64,000 nt of DNA from Thiotrichales bacterium 19S3-11 (GTDB taxonomy: Bacteria > Pseudomonadota > Gammaproteobacteria > Francisellales > Francisellaceae). The notes under the pieces are model-generated. The model made no database searches and was not told the origin of the DNA. It saw only the letters and a program-made list of their open reading frames with translations. Both the position numbers and the translations under genes were made by a program. The first letter of the stretch is position 1. Each line of letters begins with the position of its first letter. Shown here in pieces: positions 1 to 8,875 of this stretch. Location: contig JAKJJU010000008.1 of the NCBI GenBank assembly GCA_021713295.1, forward strand, positions 1 to 64,000. The letters run 5' to 3'.

Positions 1-1310
1 TTGATGATTTAGCCGTCGGTGAATCACGCGATATTACCGTTAACTATACCATTGAAGATGGTAATGGTGGCTCTGATTCATCAACCGTTACCATTACCGT
101 TACCGGTACCAATGATGCGCCGATCGCTGTTGCTGATACTGCTACAACTACTAATACATCAACTATTACAATCGACGTATTAGCCAATGATACAGATCCT
201 GACATAAATGATTCTTTAAGTATTATTTCAGCTACTATCGATGATTTAGGTGGTGGTGATAATGATGATGATGATGGTGATAGCGGAGAAAGTGCAACGG
301 TTTCTATTGTTAATGGTGCAATTTTATTTGATCCTGGTGATGATTTTAATTATCTACAAGAAGGTGAATCTCAAGATGTTGTAATTCGTTATGTAATTGG
401 AGATGAGTCAGGGGCTCAATCTACTTCAACAGTCACCGTAACAGTAACTGCTCCTATACCAATTGAAGGAACTAATTCAGCAGATGTATTAATGGGGACA
501 GCTAATGATGATATTATCGATGGTAGAGGCGGTGATGATACAATTTTTGGTCTAGACAGTAATGATTCTATTGAAGGTGGCTCTGGTAGTGACGTTATTG
601 AGGGCGGCTCTGGTGAAGATACCATTTATGGCGATGGTGGTGATGACCTTATCTACGGCGACAATGATGATGATATAATCTATGGTGGCTCTGGTAAAGA
701 TACAATTGATGGTGGCTCTGGCGATGATTATATTGATGGTGGGGGTAAAGGTGATATTATTTTAGGCGGCACAGGGGATGACTATATTATTGGTGGTTCT
801 GGTAAAGATACAATTGATGGTGGTGCTGGTATAGATACTCTAAGTTATGAAGATTCATCTAAAGGTATAACTGTTGATTTAAGTACTGGAAGTGGCTCTA
901 AAGGCGATGCTAAAGGTGATACCATTCTAAATATAGAAAATGTTATTGGTTCATCCAAAGATGATACAATCACTGGTGATGATAATGACAATATTATTAT
1001 TGGGGGTTCTGGAGATGATATTGTATTTGGCCTTGGTGGTGAAGATACCTATATATATCAAGCAGGTGATGATGATGATAGTTTTCATGGTGGCAGTGGC
1101 AACTGGACAGATACGATTGAACTTCATGGTGTTGAATCGGCACCCAATTCTGGTGACTGGACTTTAACAGTCACCAATGAAGCCCAGTTTACAGTCGATG
1201 TTGAAACTAATTCTGTTGTTTTTGATTCTTCTGCTACAGGCAGTATTGTACTTAACTCAGGTGAAGAACTAAGCTTTGATGAAATTGAAAAAATTGTTTG
1301 GATTTCCTAA
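1..1310 (+). CDS. RTX adhesin/exoprotein, C-terminal part (5' end outside window)
   Basis: The reading frame is open from base 3 at the left edge to the TAA at 1308-1310, so only the last ~435 residues are seen. First comes the end of a VCBS/cadherin-like module (nt 3-135, ending in a TGTNDAP linker), then a second such module (to about nt 465) with an acidic insert rich in Asp and Gly near nt 255-290. From about nt 486 to 840, and again near 980-1060, there are about eleven RTX nonapeptide repeats of the form GGxGxDxIx, which bind calcium and fold after export. The end after nt 1080 is a Ser/Thr/Asp-rich beta region with a short acidic-hydrophobic tail, typical of an uncleaved type I secretion signal. 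The secretion genes follow immediately. The family is clear; the adhesive role and ligand are inferred. The total size is unknown. Confidence 0.9.
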   Translation, partial: DDLAVGESRDITVNYTIEDGNGGSDSSTVTITVTGTNDAPIAVADTATTTNTSTITIDVLANDTDPDINDSLSIISATIDDLGGGDNDDDDGDSGESATVSIVNGAILFDPGDDFNYLQEGESQDVVIRYVIGDESGAQSTSTVTVTVTAPIPIEGTNSADVLMGTANDDIIDGRGGDDTIFGLDSNDSIEGGSGSDVIEGGSGEDTIYGDGGDDLIYGDNDDDIIYGGSGKDTIDGGSGDDYIDGGGKGDIILGGTGDDYIIGGSGKDTIDGGAGIDTLSYEDSSKGITVDLSTGSGSKGDAKGDTILNIENVIGSSKDDTITGDDNDNIIIGGSGDDIVFGLGGEDTYIYQAGDDDDSFHGGSGNWTDTIELHGVESAPNSGDWTLTVTNEAQFTVDVETNSVVFDSSATGSIVLNSGEELSFDEIEKIVWIS

Positions 1311-1383
1311 ATTTTCATAAAGAAACAATATTAACTCTTAAAAATCAGTAAATTATTCTCATTAAATCTTGCTTTAAAGACTG

Positions 1384-1389
1384 TATAAT
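1384..1389 (+). promoter_or_regulatory. possible -10 element upstream of the secretion genes
   Basis: A TATAAT hexamer lies about 100 bases before the first ABC gene. The matching -35 position (1361-1366) is poor, so this is only a candidate for transcription of the transporter operon separately from the adhesin. Confidence 0.25.
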
Positions 1390-1486
1390 ACATGCTAAAA
1401 TCGGTATGAAAAACTACCAAATTGGACAATATTATATGAGCAATCTAAACTTAATATTATTTAAAAGAATATTATGAACATATGAT

Positions 1487-3175
1487 ATGAAGCATAATAA
1501 GATACTTGCAACATTTATAAGGCATCTTTATGCCCATATAAAATTATGGTACGATAAAAAATCTATTATTGGAGGCCTAGTCCTGCCATCATTAGTTATT
1601 AATATACTAGCACTGGCTTTCCCATTAGTTCTGTTACAGGTATACGATCGAATAATCCCAAACCAGTCTACCACTACATTATTTCTTCTTGCTTTAATTG
1701 TAATTGGCGCTGTTCTAGCTGAATCGTTTCTAAAGATTGCTAGAGGGCTTATTATTTCTTGGACCGATGCATGTTTTGATTATAAAACAAATACCAAGCT
1801 GTTTAAAAAAATCCTTCACTGTGATTTAACTGACTTTGAAACCTGTGGCATTGGCGTTCATCTAGAGCGAATTAGAGCAATTAATGACATGAAAAGCTTC
1901 TATGGTGGGCAGGTACTTACAAGTGTTTTAGACACACCTTTTATATTCATTTTTTTGTGGTTAATTTATTATATTTCAGGCCCTCTTATCTTAGTGCCCA
2001 TCTGTACATTAGCGCTCTTAATTCTGTTGGTATTAAGAAATGCTGGCTCGTTACAAGATGGCATTGAAGAAAAGCATAATAGTAATAATCGTAGAATGAA
2101 CTTTTTAGTTGAAATTTTCAAAAATATTCATACCGTTAAATCACTTGCACTTGAATCTTTTATGCTCAGACGGTATGAACGACTACAAGATAAAACCTCT
2201 GAAGTAAATTACGAACTTAGCCTAGTCAATGCTGATCTACAAAATAATACCACGACACTATCACAATTTACTGTTGTTTTAGTTGTTGCATTTGGTGCAA
2301 TTTCAGTTATTAATGGTAGTCTTACCGTTGGTGGGCTCGCCGCCTGCACATTACTATCTTCAAGAGTGCTTCAACCTGTAGGTCGATCGATCAGCGTATG
2401 GCATCGCTTAGGCACAATCAAGCAAGCTGAACAGTCAATTGATGAATTAAATGCGTTAAAACCAGCTATTGCAGATGATATTACGGTAAATAATCAAGAG
2501 ATTTTAGGTAATTTAAAGCTGGATAACGTTTATGTTAAAATAGAAAACAAACTATTATTTGATCATGTTTCACTTGAAATAAAACCAAATGACATCATCG
2601 CTATTACAGGTTCAAACCTCTCTGGAAAAAGTACCCTGTTATCAATTTTAGCAGGCTTAATTCGACCTACATCTGGCAGTGTTTTTTTAGATAATCAACC
2701 AATCGATAGCTATGATCCTGAATCTTTGGCTAAAAATATTGCCTATTTGCCTCAGTCTTCGGTTATTTTCTCTGGTAGTGTTCTTGAAAATATGACAATG
2801 TTCTGCAGCGAATATGAACAACAGGCATTATCGCTGGCAGAACAACTAGGACTAGATAATATAATAAATAGTCTGCCAAAAGGATTTGATACTGAACTAG
2901 GCAATTCAGTCATTGATTTACTGCCTTCTGGTGTCAACCAATTAATCACAATTATTCGAGGCCTTATTAATGGCCCTAAAATTATTTTATTTGATGAAGC
3001 TAACACTACATTAGATTTAACATCAGATCATAAATGCCAACAACTACTATCCACTTATAAAGACAAAGCTACAATAGTTATGATCACGCATAGACCCTCC
3101 TACTTAAAGCTTGCTAATAGAAAAATAGAAATCAAAGACCACCAACTCAGTGAGGTCTTCGAAAATGAGCTATAA
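1487..3175 (+). CDS. type I secretion ABC protein 1 (no C39-like domain; intact Walker B, degenerate signature)
   Basis: This is an inner-membrane permease fused to an ATPase, 562 residues, of the T1SS exporter family. Membrane segments run from about residue 28 to 300 and include the family motif VYDRIIPNQ (52-60). The ATPase has Walker A GSNLSGKS (375-382), Q-loop Gln423, Walker B with Asp503 and catalytic Glu504, and switch His535. The ABC signature is LPSGV (479-483) instead of LSGGQ. There is no N-terminal peptidase-like domain. It overlaps the next ABC gene. The complementary defects in the two ATPases suggest that they work as a heterodimer, as in RtxB/RtxE-type systems with two ABC proteins. 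The start is the ATG at 1487; its ribosome site is weak. Confidence 0.9.
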   Translation: MKHNKILATFIRHLYAHIKLWYDKKSIIGGLVLPSLVINILALAFPLVLLQVYDRIIPNQSTTTLFLLALIVIGAVLAESFLKIARGLIISWTDACFDYKTNTKLFKKILHCDLTDFETCGIGVHLERIRAINDMKSFYGGQVLTSVLDTPFIFIFLWLIYYISGPLILVPICTLALLILLVLRNAGSLQDGIEEKHNSNNRRMNFLVEIFKNIHTVKSLALESFMLRRYERLQDKTSEVNYELSLVNADLQNNTTTLSQFTVVLVVAFGAISVINGSLTVGGLAACTLLSSRVLQPVGRSISVWHRLGTIKQAEQSIDELNALKPAIADDITVNNQEILGNLKLDNVYVKIENKLLFDHVSLEIKPNDIIAITGSNLSGKSTLLSILAGLIRPTSGSVFLDNQPIDSYDPESLAKNIAYLPQSSVIFSGSVLENMTMFCSEYEQQALSLAEQLGLDNIINSLPKGFDTELGNSVIDLLPSGVNQLITIIRGLINGPKIILFDEANTTLDLTSDHKCQQLLSTYKDKATIVMITHRPSYLKLANRKIEIKDHQLSEVFENEL

Positions 3176-5312
3176 CCCATCAGGTGCCCTTAACCAAGAA
3201 ACAACAGATGCTTTATTTTCATCTGTATTTAATACTGATAGTCTATTTTTACGCACCTTGCGACCACTGCTTAAAGCACTAAATTGGCATGGCACTGACC
3301 ATCAATTAGCACAAACTTTACCGCATCTTTATCCAACTTTAAACTTATCTGGATTCCTACGTATTATGCGTTTGCTGGGCTTTCAAGCTAAGACATTCAA
3401 AGCAACCATTCAATATCTCGATGCACGTTTTAACCCTTGTGTGTATATTAGTGATGATTCTCAAAAAGTTTATCTCCTAAAAGAAAAAACGCTAACAGGT
3501 TGGTTAGTTTTTAGCCCATCTGAAAATAAAGAGCTAATACTTGAGTCTGATGAGGCAGGCAGAATCTACATTTTTGAGGAACTTAAAGAAGAAACAGATA
3601 TATCAGTTAGAGCTTCAGATACCAACTGGCTATCCATCTTATTAAAAAGATTTAAAGGTCTATTTGTACAAGTATTTGTAATTGGATTAATGCTGAACCT
3701 CTTAGTTTTGACTACACCCTTTTTTGTCATGTCAGTTTATGATCTTGTTATTTCAACAGCCTCTTATCAAATGTTGATAGCCTTTGTTATTGGCGTTATT
3801 ATTGCATTCATCGGAATGTTTGCCTTGCAGTTAATACGTGCAAAATTATTGGCTTATATCGGTGCAAAGCTTGATTTATATGTCGGTAATGCCATTATCA
3901 AACGTATCTTATTTTTACCTGCACGCTACACCGAATCGGGTAATATTGGAGGGCAAATATCACGCATTAAAGATTTTGATATGGTCAGAGAGTTTTTTAC
4001 CGGTCAATTAATGGTTTTATTTCTAGATTTACCTTTTGTTATTATCTTTATCATTACGATTGCTGCCCTTGCAGGGTATATGGTAATAATACCAATCATC
4101 ACATTATTTGTTTTTGGTATCTTTATTTTAATTATGCGCCCTATTGTACGTAGAACTTTGGTACAAACAGCAACCTCTACTGCTCAATATCATCAATTTC
4201 TCCTAGAAGCATTAACTAACCTTAAGACGATAAAGTATAGTTCTGCTCAAACGTTATGGTTTAACCGCTTTAAATCACTCTGTGCTGAACGCGCACAGGT
4301 ACAATATAAAATGTCAAATATAGATAACGTTGTTATGACAATTTCAGATGCAATTATGATTTTATCAGCTTTAGGCGTATTAACCTTTGGTGCATTTCTA
4401 ATTCTTTCTCAATCCATTTCTATAGGTGGAATGATTGCAAGCATGATTTTAGTTTGGCGAATTATTATTCCTCTAAAATCACTTTTTGTAACTTTTGCTA
4501 AGCTTGATCAAATTAAATTAAGCTTTCATCAAATTAATAACTTAATGAGAATACCGCCAGAAAAATCACAGTCTATCTATTTATCTAAATTAAATCATAT
4601 TAAAGGACGTATTACCCTAAGCAATATTAGCTTGCGTTACCCTGGCCAGTCTGAAAGTGCATTATTAAATATATCTGCTGAGATTCCACCTGGTAAAATG
4701 TTAGGCATCACAGGCAAAAGTGGTTCTGGAAAATCAACATTACTTAAGGCTATATTAAAATTATACCCAATTCAAAGTGGCAAGATTTTACTTGATGGTT
4801 GCAATATAGAACAGATAGATTCAGATGAATTACGCCAAACAATTAGTTATATTCCTCAAAAAACAATGTTATTTTATGGAACGATTGAACAAAACCTACG
4901 CTTAGTTCACCCTACAGCCAGTGAGGATCAAATCTGGCAAGTACTCTCGCAAGTTGGACTCAAAGAAGAAATTAACACACTAGAGAGAGGCCTTAAAACT
5001 CAAATAAAAGATCATAATCAAGTCCTTTCTGGTAGTTTTTTACAGCGTCTTAATATTGCTAGAGCTCTATTGAAAAACTCAAAAATAATATTAATCAATG
5101 ACGCCTCTGATGCTCTGGATATCCATAATGATGAACTATTTATCAACCTACTAAAAAATTTAAAAAATAAAGTCACTGTTATTTTAATTTCACAAAGACC
5201 ATCCCACCTAAGAATAACTGACCAAGTAATGATCTTAGATCAGGGGAAAATGGTTGCAGGTGGTAAATCTGAAGATATGATTAAACTAATTCTTCAAGGG
5301 TTAAAAAAATGA
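3165..5312 (+). CDS. type I secretion ABC protein 2 (C39-like domain; degenerate Walker B and H-loop)
   Basis: This is the second permease-ATPase of the exporter, 715 residues. Residues ~1-140 form a C39-like domain without a recognisable catalytic Cys, the type that docks RTX substrates instead of cutting them. Membrane segments follow (~160-445). The ATPase has a canonical Walker A GKSGSGKS (517-524) and a near-normal signature LSGSF (621-625). Walker B Asp is Asn645, the catalytic Glu position is Asp646, and the switch His is Gln677. I chose ATG 3165 over the upstream in-frame GTG at 3150 because GAGG at 3152-3155 is a well-placed ribosome site for it. The gene overlaps its predecessor by 11 bases and the HlyD gene by 4. 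Confidence 0.9.
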   Translation: MSYNPSGALNQETTDALFSSVFNTDSLFLRTLRPLLKALNWHGTDHQLAQTLPHLYPTLNLSGFLRIMRLLGFQAKTFKATIQYLDARFNPCVYISDDSQKVYLLKEKTLTGWLVFSPSENKELILESDEAGRIYIFEELKEETDISVRASDTNWLSILLKRFKGLFVQVFVIGLMLNLLVLTTPFFVMSVYDLVISTASYQMLIAFVIGVIIAFIGMFALQLIRAKLLAYIGAKLDLYVGNAIIKRILFLPARYTESGNIGGQISRIKDFDMVREFFTGQLMVLFLDLPFVIIFIITIAALAGYMVIIPIITLFVFGIFILIMRPIVRRTLVQTATSTAQYHQFLLEALTNLKTIKYSSAQTLWFNRFKSLCAERAQVQYKMSNIDNVVMTISDAIMILSALGVLTFGAFLILSQSISIGGMIASMILVWRIIIPLKSLFVTFAKLDQIKLSFHQINNLMRIPPEKSQSIYLSKLNHIKGRITLSNISLRYPGQSESALLNISAEIPPGKMLGITGKSGSGKSTLLKAILKLYPIQSGKILLDGCNIEQIDSDELRQTISYIPQKTMLFYGTIEQNLRLVHPTASEDQIWQVLSQVGLKEEINTLERGLKTQIKDHNQVLSGSFLQRLNIARALLKNSKIILINDASDALDIHNDELFINLLKNLKNKVTVILISQRPSHLRITDQVMILDQGKMVAGGKSEDMIKLILQGLKK

Positions 5313-6661
5313 CAAAAAAAAATATTAAGCAGTTACTTGAAAAACAAATAACCGAGCAGCGACAAGTTTGGTATCTGCCTAAGCATATTATCCTCGAAGA
5401 ATTTCAATCACGGAAATACCTTGTCTTAACCTGCTTTTGCATTTGCAGTATTATTATCGCATTATTAATTTGGGCCTCACTTGCTAAAGTAGATGAAAAA
5501 TCTGTTACGCAAGGTGAATTAATCCCTATTGGACGTGTAAAAATTGTCCAGCATTTAGAAGGCGGAATTGTCGAAAACATTCTTGTAGAAAACGATACAA
5601 CGGTCATAAAAGGCCAATCAATTCTTCAATTAAGTTCAACTGCTTATGAAGCTGAGTTAAAACAATTAAAATCAAAGCAAACATCATTAAGCATTGATGC
5701 TAGACGGTTAGAAGCTTTCATCAATAAAGAAGAAAGTCTTGAAACCAAGTCTCATATGCACAATATTGATGAGTTGGCTTTGTTAAATCAAGAAAATCAA
5801 TTATTGTCTATACAAAATGAAGCACGTAAAGACCAACTATCAATTCTACAAACTCAGGTTAACTCTCAACAGGAAGAAATTATAAGGTTAACTGACCAAA
5901 TTAAAGCAACAGAGGAAAACTTAGAGTTATTAAATCAAGAAGTTGCTATGTATGAGGAACTTGCAGCTGATGGTTATGTATCTAAACGCGAATATCTGCA
6001 GGCTTTAAGGACAAGAAACACTGGAAATAGTGAGCTTGCATCGCTCAAACAACAACTTAAGCAAGCAAAGCAAAAGTTAATCGAATTAATGCAGTCTAAA
6101 GATAGCACTGAGACAGGTCTTCATCAAGAAGCTTCAAAACAATTAGATGAAATTCGCAGTGAATTAAACGAAGTAATATATAAACTTGAAAGACTGCAAG
6201 ATAAAGTAGAGCGCACCACAATCAAAGCCCCTATATCAGGCATTGTCAAAGGACTTGAAGTAACCGTAGGTCAAGTTGTACCTCAAGGTGGTGAAGTTTT
6301 TACCATTGTTCCCCAAGATCAAACACTTCAAGCTGAAATAAAAATTCAACCCAAAGATATCGGTCACATTCATGTTAAGGATCATGTTATTGTGAAAATT
6401 ATGGCATATGACTATGCACGTTATGGTAGTATTACTGGAACACTAGCTGCTATTTCTGCCACAAGTTTTAAAGATGAAAAAGGCAATGCTTACTATAAAG
6501 GCATTGTTGCTTTAGATTCTCAAAATGTTAATCATCCAGATAATAAGCTTAAAGCAGGTATGACAGTCGAAGCGGATGTTATTACTGACCAGAAAACTAT
6601 ATTACAATATCTATTAAAGCCAATCCATACCACACTTGAATCATCTTTTTATGAAAGATAA
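5309..6661 (+). CDS. HlyD-family periplasmic adaptor of the type I secretion system
   Basis: A membrane-fusion protein of 450 residues that would bridge the ABC exporter to an outer-membrane TolC-like channel. One N-terminal membrane helix (about residues 38-58) is followed by a lipoyl half-motif near LEGGIVENI, a long Gln/Glu/Lys-rich coiled coil (about 110-290), the second lipoyl half (TIKAPISGIVKGL) and a C-terminal beta-barrel region. Its ATG overlaps the stop of the second ABC gene (ATGA), indicating translational coupling. No tolC gene is in the window, so the outer-membrane partner must be encoded elsewhere. Confidence 0.92.
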   Translation: MTKKNIKQLLEKQITEQRQVWYLPKHIILEEFQSRKYLVLTCFCICSIIIALLIWASLAKVDEKSVTQGELIPIGRVKIVQHLEGGIVENILVENDTTVIKGQSILQLSSTAYEAELKQLKSKQTSLSIDARRLEAFINKEESLETKSHMHNIDELALLNQENQLLSIQNEARKDQLSILQTQVNSQQEEIIRLTDQIKATEENLELLNQEVAMYEELAADGYVSKREYLQALRTRNTGNSELASLKQQLKQAKQKLIELMQSKDSTETGLHQEASKQLDEIRSELNEVIYKLERLQDKVERTTIKAPISGIVKGLEVTVGQVVPQGGEVFTIVPQDQTLQAEIKIQPKDIGHIHVKDHVIVKIMAYDYARYGSITGTLAAISATSFKDEKGNAYYKGIVALDSQNVNHPDNKLKAGMTVEADVITDQKTILQYLLKPIHTTLESSFYER

Positions 6662-6749
6662 CTTCGATAATTAATCAATTAAAAACTAAACTTAACTATG
6701 CAAATTGAGTAAAATATAAAATTAGTAATATAGCCTTTGGGAATACTGC

Positions 6750-8108
6750 ATGGATAACCAACAAGATAAAATTAATATTAAACACCTTATTATCTTCGGT
6801 ATACCCGGTTTTCTAATCACCTTTGACTTAATTGCAGTTGGTATGCTCTTAGAAAATTTTTCTGTGTTTTTTAACACTCCAGTTGATATCATACAATTGG
6901 TTTTCTCAGTTTATGCCTTTACAATGGCCATTTTTTTTATACCAATGGGCATATTATGTGACCGAATTAGCCCAAAATATATTCTTTTAACAGGGATTAC
7001 TCTATTCGGATTAACTTCCCTAGGAATTGCACTTACAACTAGCTTACTTGTCATGGTACTTCTAAGAGCAGTAATGGGTTTAAGTGTGTGCTTTAAATTT
7101 GTTAGTAGCTTAGCTTTGATCAATAGCCTTTACGATGGCCGAGCCAAAGTTAAAATATTAGCTTACTGGACATCGCTTGCCGCACTAGGCGCTGTAATTT
7201 CCCCTGTTATAAGTGCCTTTATTGTCAAATATATTAGTTGGCAATTTATATTTATTGTTAACATTCCAATGTCAGTTCTTATTGGTTATTTAGTTTTAAA
7301 GTATTTAGAAAAGTCTGAACAAAAAACTAAGCTAACATTTTCTTTTATCACTATGATACGCTTTCTTTTATTCATCATTTGGATGGGCCTATTTATTTTA
7401 TTATTAATTCTTATGGCTCGATTCTGGAGCTTTAGATTTTATCATATATTGGCTATTATTTTTGTTGGATTAACGGTTATTGAGTTATTTGATGTAACAA
7501 AACACAGATTAAAGATTAAAAGGTATATTCCTTTTTCTTTATTTACGGGTTGTTTTTTAAGTGGTTATAATTATTTGGTTATGTCAACTTGGCTTGTTTC
7601 CGCTTCAATTTGGCTTGGTGTTGTTACGAATCATAATTTGCCTTTAATTGGGCTATCTATAATGAGCTTTACTACTATGATCGTACTTGCTCCAATTATT
7701 GTTGCCATCTGGTTAAAGCACAAAAGTGCTGAAGGTGTTGCCTTTGTTGGTATTTGCTTCAACATACTTGGATATGTACTTTTTGGTGTTTTTTCACTCT
7801 ATAGCCTGCCGTTTTATATTTATTGTATTAGCTTTAGTCTCTTAGGCTTTGGTTGTGGACTAATCAGCCCATTTGCCAATGTTCTTGCCCTGCGTAGTGT
7901 CCCTGTGCAACAATCAGGTAAAGCTTCTGGAATTTTAGCATCCTATCGATGGTTATGGGCAGCTTTAGGCTCAGCAATTGCTTCAATTATCTGGGTTCAT
8001 AGCCATCACAGTTTATACTGGCTAGTTATTATTGTTATCGCTTATTCTGCAGTTACTTCTGTTATATTATTCATTAGCGCAATATTCCATCGAAAACAAA
8101 ACCATTAA
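6750..8108 (+). CDS. MFS transporter
   Basis: A major facilitator superfamily permease of 452 residues with 12 or more hydrophobic helices. The loop between the second and third helices carries motif A-like GILCDRISPKYIL, and SPVISAFIVKYISWQFIFIVN resembles the DHA (drug:proton antiporter) type. The substrate cannot be told from sequence. A ribosome site GGGA precedes the ATG. The gene stands alone and its last 4 bases overlap the end of the convergent ABC ATPase gene. Confidence 0.85.
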   Translation: MDNQQDKINIKHLIIFGIPGFLITFDLIAVGMLLENFSVFFNTPVDIIQLVFSVYAFTMAIFFIPMGILCDRISPKYILLTGITLFGLTSLGIALTTSLLVMVLLRAVMGLSVCFKFVSSLALINSLYDGRAKVKILAYWTSLAALGAVISPVISAFIVKYISWQFIFIVNIPMSVLIGYLVLKYLEKSEQKTKLTFSFITMIRFLLFIIWMGLFILLLILMARFWSFRFYHILAIIFVGLTVIELFDVTKHRLKIKRYIPFSLFTGCFLSGYNYLVMSTWLVSASIWLGVVTNHNLPLIGLSIMSFTTMIVLAPIIVAIWLKHKSAEGVAFVGICFNILGYVLFGVFSLYSLPFYIYCISFSLLGFGCGLISPFANVLALRSVPVQQSGKASGILASYRWLWAALGSAIASIIWVHSHHSLYWLVIIVIAYSAVTSVILFISAIFHRKQNH

Positions 8109-8875
8109 GGAAAAATAAGTCCTTGATTCAATTCGGGAAAATGCAAAAATTTCATATTGTAAATAGCTTTAATCATTTTTTCATCAATAACATCTTGCGA
8201 TTTCCCCAGATTATATAGTTCACCCTTATCAATTACAGCAACCTGATCTGCATAACGCATAACTAAATTCAGGTCATGTAATACCATAACAACTGTCAAG
8301 TTATACATTTTTGTAAATCTATTGATTAACGCTAGCATTGAATGCTGATGAGATAAATCGAGATGATTGACATGTTCATCTAATAACAATAGTTTTGCTT
8401 GATTATCATCAAATAAATTTAGCTGAAGTAATACACGTGCTAGTTGTACACGCTGTTTTTCACCTCCTGATAATGAAAAATACTCTTGATTTTTCAGCTG
8501 ATAGACCTCTGTTAAATGCATAACTTCATCTATGGCCTGTAACTTTTTTTTCTTAGAAAACACGTTACGATACGGGTATATGCCTAACTCTATCACTTCC
8601 TTAGCTAATAAATTAAATGACATCATCGTATCTTGTGAAAGATAGGCAATTATGCGAGCTCGGTTTAGTGATGATAATGTTTTTATCTGTTTACCTGCAA
8701 ATTTAATTTCACCAATTACTGGATAAAAAGATAAGATTGCTTTAAGTAATGTTGATTTACCAGAGCCATTGGCTCCAATAACAGCCAATGTTTCACCCTG
8801 GTGTAAATCTAAAGAAATATTATTTAGGATTTTTTTTGAATCTACGAAAACTGAAAGCTTTGAAATATTTAGCAT
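8105..8875 (-). CDS. ABC transporter ATP-binding protein, FecE/HmuV-like
   Basis: A 256-residue cytoplasmic ATPase with Walker A GANGSGKS, a full signature LSGGEKQRVQLARVLLQL, Walker B LLLLDEHVNHLD and an H-loop VLHDLN. Sequence style and size match ATPases of iron-siderophore, haem or cobalamin importers. No permease or binding-protein gene lies nearby, so the partner subunits are unknown. The gene starts 56 bases inside the end of the nucleosidase-like gene; the start is supported because MLNISKLSV is the normal beginning of the fold. Confidence 0.85.
   Translation of the reverse strand: MLNISKLSVFVDSKKILNNISLDLHQGETLAVIGANGSGKSTLLKAILSFYPVIGEIKFAGKQIKTLSSLNRARIIAYLSQDTMMSFNLLAKEVIELGIYPYRNVFSKKKKLQAIDEVMHLTEVYQLKNQEYFSLSGGEKQRVQLARVLLQLNLFDDNQAKLLLLDEHVNHLDLSHQHSMLALINRFTKMYNLTVVMVLHDLNLVMRYADQVAVIDKGELYNLGKSQDVIDEKMIKAIYNMKFLHFPELNQGLIFP

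Noticed and set aside
416-625. Reverse-strand open frame within the RTX region
   Set aside because: It is the antisense of the repeats and consists of Ser/Pro-rich translation of RTX codons; no ribosome site.
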